DNA of 8,210 bases, taken from NCBI GenBank assembly GCA_009839405.1, contig VXPR01000173.1:1-8210 (forward strand), read 5' to 3'. The notes beneath the pieces are model-generated. The model was not told where the DNA came from, did not search any database, and worked only from the letters and a program-made list of their open reading frames with translations. Within the stretch, counting starts at the first letter, position 1, and each line of letters opens with the position of its first letter. The translations under genes and the position numbers were made by a program. Below, piece after piece: positions 1 through 4,063 of the stretch. Source of the stretch: Gammaproteobacteria bacterium (GTDB taxonomy: Bacteria; Pseudomonadota; Gammaproteobacteria; Pseudomonadales; Azotimanducaceae).

Positions 1-45
1 CAAGCAGTCTGTCGGACTTGGCGGCGATGCACGCGGCTGCCGGAC

Positions 46-70
46 AGGGCGACGCATGCGTCGCCCCTAC
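46..70 (-). repeat. Palindromic repeat, copy 1 (inverted relative to copy 2)
   Basis: This 25-bp unit contains a perfect 20-bp palindrome, GGGCGACGCATGCGTCGCCC, at 47-66, followed by CTAC on the plus strand. Read on the minus strand it matches the unit at 99-123 base for base, including the asymmetric GTAG end and a trailing T. It lies in non-coding DNA more than 200 bases beyond the receptor stop codon. The extra flanking bases give the element a direction, so it is not just a chance palindrome. It resembles REP-like extragenic palindromes; no transposase or CRISPR gene is nearby. Bases 1-45 hold nothing I can identify. Confidence 0.85.
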
Positions 71-98
71 AGGAAGGTGTCGGTCATGTCCCCGGGCC

Positions 99-123
99 GT
101 AGGGGCGACGCATGCGTCGCCCT
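99..123 (+). repeat. Palindromic repeat, copy 2
   Basis: This is the second copy of the same 25-bp unit: GTAG followed by the perfect 20-bp palindrome (103-122) and a T. It is oriented opposite to copy 1, with 28 bases between them. The two copies can therefore pair with each other over 25 bp, or each can fold into its own 10-bp cruciform or hairpin. Identity ends sharply at both edges, which suggests a discrete mobile or amplified unit. A REP/BIME-like extragenic element is the most likely explanation; its function is unknown. Confidence 0.85.
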
Positions 124-280
124 TTCTTCGGGTGGCCTTCCTCATGCGCTCGCGCGAGCCAACGCGCCTTCGGGCGCGATGGGAAAGGCGTCCTTCCGAA
201 GGGCCCGTCGCCTCTCCATCGGAAAGGCGACGACCCACCAACGTCGAGCCGAAACAGCGTTGCCTGCGGTAGGTTCTCTC
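124..280. other. Hairpin-rich non-coding region downstream of the receptor gene
   Basis: No gene is supported here. Three local structures are visible. A perfect 12-bp palindrome, GCTCGCGCGAGC, lies at 148-159. A 6-bp stem closed by a TTCG tetraloop lies at 163-178 (CGCGCC/GGCGCG). An 8-bp stem lies at 206-213/225-232 (CGTCGCCT/AGGCGACG). The strings GATGGGAAAGGCG (178-190) and CATCGGAAAGGCG (217-229) are near-identical direct repeats, with an imperfect inverted partner at 210-220. The region could supply the 3' end of the minus-strand receptor transcript, but no hairpin is followed by a U-tract in that direction, so I do not call a terminator. Confidence 0.5.
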
Positions 281-3200
281 CTAGAAATCCACCCCCACAT
301 TCAGGAACACATACCGCCCCAGCGCGTCGAAGAACGCCGGGAAGGTGTTGCCATTGCCGGGAGCGGTACCGGCGTCGGAACTCACCTGTGGGTCGGAATC
401 GAACAGGTTGGTGATGCCCAGCGTGGCCGAATAGTTGCCAACGGGTGCCCATTCCAGGGTCAAGTCCCAATACGTCTCCGCATCGAAGTCGATGTTGTTG
501 GAGTTGAGGTCGTCCGTTGCGCCGAGATACCGCAGCCCCAGCGCAATCCTGAGGTCGTACTCCGTGAGCAGCGTCGCCTTGTAGTTGCCGCTCCACTCCG
601 GCTGCGGGTTCTTGCCGCACGCCGCGCCCCAGACGCCAGCGCACTCCAAGGCATCCTCACCCGGCAACTCGATGAGGTCCGACGTCACCAGGAATGTTGT
701 CACGCCTTCGAGCGACAAGGGCCCGAACGGCGTGTCGAAGCCATAGTCGAAGATGATGTCCACGCCCTGCACGTCCTCTTGGCTGAGGTTCGTCGTCTGC
801 GCGGAGATATACCCGCCTGTCAGCCACAGCGAGCCGTTCACCGGGTGGCGGTTGATGAGATTGCAGAACGCGCCGATGCCCGTCTCCAGGCACTTCTCCA
901 GCGCCGTCGCCGCCGGAATGCTACCGATGCCTTCCTCCACCTGAATGTCGAAGTAGTCCACCGTGAGCACCAGTTCCGGCAGGAACCAAGGCGTGATCAC
1001 CGCACCGATGGTCGTGGATTCGGCTTCCTCCGGCGCCACCTGCGGGTTGCCGCCTTGCAGGATGTTGTACTGGTCGGCGGGTGACTTGAGGTCGGTGCCG
1101 TAGAGGTTGGCCGCGAGGCCCGTGTTGGCGCATTGCGCTTGGGTTGCGCTCATGGAAAGGCCGCAGGGGTCGTCCGCAAGGTCCACAAGGTTGAAGCCCG
1201 TGGCGCGGAAGAGTTCCCAGAGGCTCGCGTGCCGCACAGCGCTCTGGAACGACGCCCGCAATGCGACAGCTTCCGTCGCTTGCCAGAACGCGCCCAGCTT
1301 GTAGGTGTTGGTCTCGGCGCCGGTGGCGTAGTCGGCGAAGCGGTAGCCCACATCCGCGCTCAGCGTGTTCAAGAGCGGCACGCCAAGCTCGATGAAGTAC
1401 TCGCTCACGTCGTAGCCGCCGGAGAGCGGCAGAGTCGCACCGCCCGAGCCCGAACGGTCGCCGGTGCGGCTCGGCCGGTCTGGACGGAAACTGGTGCTCA
1501 CGTCGCGCATCTCAAGGCCGAGCGCGGCCGAGATGGCACTCGGTGCACCCGGAATGACGATGCCCGACTGGCCGGACACGACGGCCTGGAGAATCTCCTG
1601 CTCGCCGGTGCCGTTCACGAAGGTGGAGTTGGCGATGTATTGCTGCAGCGCGGCGCCGCCGTCGATCACACCCTGAATGCCGGCGTCGCCCGGCATGCCG
1701 CCTTGGAACAGGTTGTAGGGGATGCACGAGCCGTCGGCGCCGTTCAGAACGGAAACGCAGGTGGGCACGCCGCCGACGTTGATCACGTCGATGGCGCGGG
1801 TGATGGCAACCACCGAGAGGTCGTTGCGGTACTCGCTCGAATACTCCACCTCTGAGAGCTGATAGGAGATGTCGTAGCTCCACGTTGGCGAGAGATCCCC
1901 TCGCAGGCCATACACCTGCACCACGTTGTCGTAGCCGGTGATGTTCTGCCGCGGGCCGCCTTCGACGTTGCGCTTGAGGGAGTAGAGCGGCGCCCGGTAG
2001 TCGATGATCTCTTCCGCGCCGACGGCGATGTCGAGCGAGGAGATGTACGCGAGCGCCTCGGCGGCAGACGCGAAGTTGGGCGCGTGGTCACCGCCCATGC
2101 CTTCCCAGTCGCCGCACACCGTGTCGTATTGCTGCTTCGAGAGCAGCGGGTTGTAGCAGGGGATGGAAGTGATGTTGCCGAAGGTGCCGGAATAGGCGAT
2201 CTGCGCGTTGGATTCCGACGACATCGAGCGGATGTTGGCGTAAGCCTCCGCGTATTCGCTGATCTCGAACTTGCCGAAGAAGCCGACGTTCAGGCGCTCG
2301 TCCGGGCGCTGGAAGAAGTTGGTGGGGTTGTAGTTGAAGGTCTGCCCGGCGCGGGGCACGAACTCGTTGCCCTCAACCTTCAGATCAAGCCGGGAGATGT
2401 CGGGGTTCTTGTTGACGAAGCCAGCGGCGCCGTAGCGGCCGAAGTCGGCCCAGCGCCCCGGCGGGATGGTGGAGGAGCCGCCGCACGCGCTCTTGCCTCG
2501 GGTGAGGGCGCAGGCGGAGATGTCGTAATCCCCTTGCAGGATGGGGCTCGTGTCCGTGCGCTCCATGAAGCCGGTGATGTGCCCGCGGTCGTCGAACACC
2601 GAGCCACCGAAGGCGATGGCCACCTTGTTGGTCTCGCCGGTGGTCACGTCCCCCGGCGCCTGGGCGTAGCCGAAGCTCCGCACCAGGTCGCGGAACTCGT
2701 CGTTGTCGTTGGTGTGCTGATAGAAGCTGTGCGTAACGCTGGCCCTAAAGCCCTCGAACTCGTCATCGAGGATGAAGTTGACGACTCCGGCGACGGCATC
2801 GGAGCCATACACGGAGGACGCGCCGCCAGTGAGCACTTCCACCCGCTCAAGCAGTAGCGACGGAATAGAGTTGAGGTCGGCGCAGTTGCCGCCCCCGGTG
2901 GTGCCCGGCGCCAGCCGCTGCCCGTTCAGCAAGACGAGCGTCCGGGCGCAGCCGAGGTTGCGCAGATTCACGGTGGCGGTGCCGCTCGCGCCATTCGAGG
3001 CGGTGATGGCCTGGCCTGGCGAAACCTGCGGCAGGTCGTTCAGATAGTCCTCAACGCGGGTGATGCCGCGATCGGCGATGTCATCGCTGTCGACCGTGGT
3101 GATTTGCGAGGAGCTGAAGACATTGCGGTCGCGGATGCGCGTGCCGGTGACGACCACCTCCTCGACCTCCGAAGCCGCCTCCGGCATCGCTTCTTGCGCG

Positions 3201-3286
3201 ACGGCCGGAGCGGACGTAAGACCCACCGCCAAAGCCGGCAGGATCAAGCTCGAAAACGAACGGGAAACAAAGCGTTGCAACAGCAT
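281..3286 (-). CDS. TonB-dependent outer-membrane receptor
   Basis: This 1001-residue protein is an outer-membrane plug-and-barrel receptor that takes up a ligand using TonB/ExbBD energy; the substrate cannot be read from sequence. Residues 1-30 form a signal peptide (Arg-containing start, hydrophobic core, APAVA cleavage site). A TonB-box-like EEVVVTG follows at 42-48. The plug domain spans about 55-175 and shows NLRNLG, LVLLNGQRL, ERVEVLTGGASSVYGSDAVAGVVNF. The remainder is the beta-barrel, ending in NVGVDF with the terminal Phe typical of barrel proteins. All 14 cysteines fall into seven close pairs (113/135, 259/268, 377/391, 510/521, 708/719, 799/808, 882/890). The start at 3286 was preferred over an in-frame ATG at 3316 because AAAGG lies 8 bases upstream and the signal peptide then begins normally. 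The gene has no visible partner genes, so siderophore, vitamin or glycan uptake all remain open. Confidence 0.95.
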   Translation of the reverse strand: MLLQRFVSRSFSSLILPALAVGLTSAPAVAQEAMPEAASEVEEVVVTGTRIRDRNVFSSSQITTVDSDDIADRGITRVEDYLNDLPQVSPGQAITASNGASGTATVNLRNLGCARTLVLLNGQRLAPGTTGGGNCADLNSIPSLLLERVEVLTGGASSVYGSDAVAGVVNFILDDEFEGFRASVTHSFYQHTNDNDEFRDLVRSFGYAQAPGDVTTGETNKVAIAFGGSVFDDRGHITGFMERTDTSPILQGDYDISACALTRGKSACGGSSTIPPGRWADFGRYGAAGFVNKNPDISRLDLKVEGNEFVPRAGQTFNYNPTNFFQRPDERLNVGFFGKFEISEYAEAYANIRSMSSESNAQIAYSGTFGNITSIPCYNPLLSKQQYDTVCGDWEGMGGDHAPNFASAAEALAYISSLDIAVGAEEIIDYRAPLYSLKRNVEGGPRQNITGYDNVVQVYGLRGDLSPTWSYDISYQLSEVEYSSEYRNDLSVVAITRAIDVINVGGVPTCVSVLNGADGSCIPYNLFQGGMPGDAGIQGVIDGGAALQQYIANSTFVNGTGEQEILQAVVSGQSGIVIPGAPSAISAALGLEMRDVSTSFRPDRPSRTGDRSGSGGATLPLSGGYDVSEYFIELGVPLLNTLSADVGYRFADYATGAETNTYKLGAFWQATEAVALRASFQSAVRHASLWELFRATGFNLVDLADDPCGLSMSATQAQCANTGLAANLYGTDLKSPADQYNILQGGNPQVAPEEAESTTIGAVITPWFLPELVLTVDYFDIQVEEGIGSIPAATALEKCLETGIGAFCNLINRHPVNGSLWLTGGYISAQTTNLSQEDVQGVDIIFDYGFDTPFGPLSLEGVTTFLVTSDLIELPGEDALECAGVWGAACGKNPQPEWSGNYKATLLTEYDLRIALGLRYLGATDDLNSNNIDFDAETYWDLTLEWAPVGNYSATLGITNLFDSDPQVSSDAGTAPGNGNTFPAFFDALGRYVFLNVGVDF

Positions 3287-3294
3287 GGTCGGCA

Positions 3295-3299
3295 CCTTT
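3295..3299 (-). promoter_or_regulatory. Ribosome binding site deciding the receptor start
   Basis: AAAGG on the minus strand sits 8 bases before the ATG at 3286. The alternative in-frame ATG at 3316 has no purine-rich site at a workable distance and would put ten residues (MPPTPTKVPT) before the signal peptide. This supports 3286 as the true start. Confidence 0.65.
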
Positions 3300-3326
3300 G
3301 TCGGGGTGGGTGGCATTCACCGGGCC

Positions 3327-3364
3327 AAAGAAAAGGGGCAACGCCGCATCGGCAACGGTGCCCC
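3327..3364 (-). terminator. Intrinsic-terminator-like hairpin in the receptor leader
   Basis: On the minus strand GGGGCA (3364-3359) pairs with TGCCCC (3340-3335). An inner stem GCCG/CGGC closes on an ATG loop, and the outer stem is followed directly by TTTTCTTT (3334-3327). Stem plus U-rich tail is the classic form of a Rho-independent terminator, and it works only in the minus direction. It lies about 94 bases beyond the higA stop and 40 bases before the receptor ATG. It could end the higBA transcript. Because the only promoter I can see for the receptor lies upstream of it, it could also act as a leader attenuator. Confidence 0.6.
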
Positions 3365-3373
3365 AACATTCGT

Positions 3374-3414
3374 AACCTGACACGCCAACGGCAGAAACCG
3401 TGGGACGTCAGGTT
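3374..3414 (-). other. Composite stem-loop in the receptor 5' leader
   Basis: On the minus strand AACCTGAC (3414-3407) pairs perfectly with GTCAGGTT (3381-3374). Within it a second stem ACGG/CCGT (3401-3398 with 3391-3388) closes a six-base loop. It lies just downstream of the predicted transcription start and 9 bases before the terminator-like hairpin begins. No U-tract follows, so it is not itself a terminator. It may be a structured leader element or a widely spaced protein-binding inverted repeat. I could not match it to a known riboswitch. Confidence 0.45.
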
Positions 3415-3416
3415 GC

Positions 3417-3428
3417 ATTTCAGGAAAT
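3417..3428. promoter_or_regulatory. Operator-like palindrome at the receptor transcription start
   Basis: ATTTC-AG-GAAAT is a perfect 12-bp palindrome that overlaps the downstream edge of the proposed -10 box and the expected transcription start (about 3420). That is a common place for a repressor site. It does not match the Fur consensus well, so iron control cannot be claimed from it. A 12-bp palindrome can occur by chance. Confidence 0.3.
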
Positions 3429-3455
3429 CAAAGCACGGCCGCGGTCACGAGTCAA
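3427..3455 (-). promoter_or_regulatory. Sigma70-like promoter for the receptor gene
   Basis: On the minus strand TTGACT (3455-3450, five of six to TTGACA) and TTTGAT (3432-3427, four of six to TATAAT) are separated by exactly 17 bases. The -35 box begins 2 bases after the higA stop codon. Transcription would start near 3420 and give a leader of about 134 bases containing the stem-loop and the terminator-like hairpin. The spacing and match are good, but this is a sequence prediction only. Confidence 0.45.
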
Positions 3456-3457
3456 TG

Positions 3458-3727
3458 TCAGGCGGCGGCATCCTCGACGCGACGGGCCTCAGCGACCTCC
3501 CAGGCAGCCTGCATCCGTGACCAAACTTCGGCAGTGCTCCAACCAAGCCGCTCCAAGCGCACAGCCACCGTCGCTGACAGGCGTGCCTTGCCTGCAACGA
3601 CACGGCCCAACTGCGACGTAGAGACGCCAAGAAGATCGGCGGTGGCCGAGATGGTCATGTGGTTGCCGCGCATCCAGTCGCGAAGCACCTCGCCTGGATG
3701 CGCCGGGAGGAGGGTCGTTTCGTCCAT
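3458..3727 (-). CDS. higA: HigA-type antitoxin, XRE-family DNA-binding protein
   Basis: This 89-residue protein is the antitoxin of a HigBA module. In the family it binds and neutralises HigB and represses the operon through its helix-turn-helix. It opens with the signature AHPGEVLRDWM (residues 9-19). A helix-turn-helix spans about 24-52 (ISATADLLGV, then STSQLGRVVAGK). It ends with WSRMQAAWEVAEARR, equivalent to the usual 'W-LQ-AYDL' antitoxin tail. The reading frame is open further upstream to 4033, but that part is the shadow of higB. The start at 3727 is set by AGGAG 8 bases upstream and by the family N-terminus. It follows higB by 11 bases, the toxin-first order typical of hig modules. 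Other solo XRE regulators share this fold, but the neighbour makes HigA the best call. Confidence 0.93.
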   Translation of the reverse strand: MDETTLLPAHPGEVLRDWMRGNHMTISATADLLGVSTSQLGRVVAGKARLSATVAVRLERLGWSTAEVWSRMQAAWEVAEARRVEDAAA

Positions 3728-3735
3728 GTCCACGG

Positions 3736-3740
3736 CTCCT
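3736..3740 (-). promoter_or_regulatory. higA ribosome binding site overlapping the higB stop
   Basis: AGGAG on the minus strand shares bases with the higB TAG stop codon (3741-3739) and lies 8 bases before the higA ATG. This is a far stronger site than anything in front of higB. Ribosomes finishing higB end on the higA initiation site, which favours coupled translation and an antitoxin excess. Confidence 0.7.
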
Positions 3741-4020
3741 AGTGGTAATCGACAAGGTCCACGTCGATCGCTTCTTGGTTGTCGAAGCGGAAGATGAGCC
3801 TGCGGTTGCCCGTCACCCGCAGACTCCAAAACCCCGCCAAATCGCCCTTGAGTGGATGGAGAAACCAACCGGGGTTCCCCCGTAAACCCTCGGGGCCACG
3901 CGCCTCGCTCAACACGGTGAGCATGAGCCTGATCCGGGGCAGGACCGCAGCGTCTAAGCCCCTTACGTCCTGCCCATCCGATTGCCAGAATCGCCGGAGC
4001 GCCTTGTGGCGGATTTGCAT
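3739..4020 (-). CDS. higB: HigB-type toxin, RelE/ParE superfamily
   Basis: This 93-residue protein is a HigB toxin. Family members are ribosome-dependent mRNA endonucleases that slow translation and growth when HigA is lost. Recognisable elements are RHKALRRFW at the N-terminus (residues 4-12), PGWFLHPLKGD at 50-60, the invariant-type FWSLRVTGNRRLIFRF at 64-79, and the C-terminal VDYH (90-93) typical of the family. Length is normal and no catalytic region appears broken. The start ATG at 4020 is 43 bases after the uvrA stop and has only a weak upstream site (GGTG about 10 bases away), fitting low toxin synthesis. There is no visible terminator between uvrA and higB. Biochemical activity is inferred from family membership. 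Confidence 0.93.
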   Translation of the reverse strand: MQIRHKALRRFWQSDGQDVRGLDAAVLPRIRLMLTVLSEARGPEGLRGNPGWFLHPLKGDLAGFWSLRVTGNRRLIFRFDNQEAIDVDLVDYH

Positions 4021-4044
4021 GACGGGTTTTCACCGCAACGGGCT

Positions 4045-4057
4045 AGCGCGGCGCGCT
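4045..4057. promoter_or_regulatory. Palindrome between uvrA and higB, possible HigA operator
   Basis: AGCGCG-G-CGCGCT is a perfect inverted repeat with a single central base in the 43-bp gap before higB. HigA proteins commonly repress their own operon through a palindrome just upstream of higB, so the position is right. The sequence is pure GC alternation and could be chance in this GC-rich DNA. No convincing -10/-35 pair was seen next to it, and it lacks a U-tract, so it is not a terminator for uvrA. Confidence 0.3.
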
Positions 4058-4063
4058 GGTGGC

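Noticed and set aside
46..123. A CRISPR array.
   Set aside because: There are only two units, in opposite orientation, each almost wholly palindromic, with no cas genes.
56..1084. A 342-codon plus-strand frame opposite the end of the receptor gene.
   Set aside because: It begins in the palindromic repeat and continues antisense to the receptor; composition explains it.
3287..3316. An earlier start for the receptor at the ATG at 3316.
   Set aside because: It lacks a ribosome binding site, lies 11 bases after the terminator U-tract, and would bury the signal peptide behind ten extra residues.
3287..3420. A cobalamin riboswitch in the receptor leader.
   Set aside because: The leader is about 134 bases and I could not find a B12-box-like sequence; the stems do not fit that architecture by eye.
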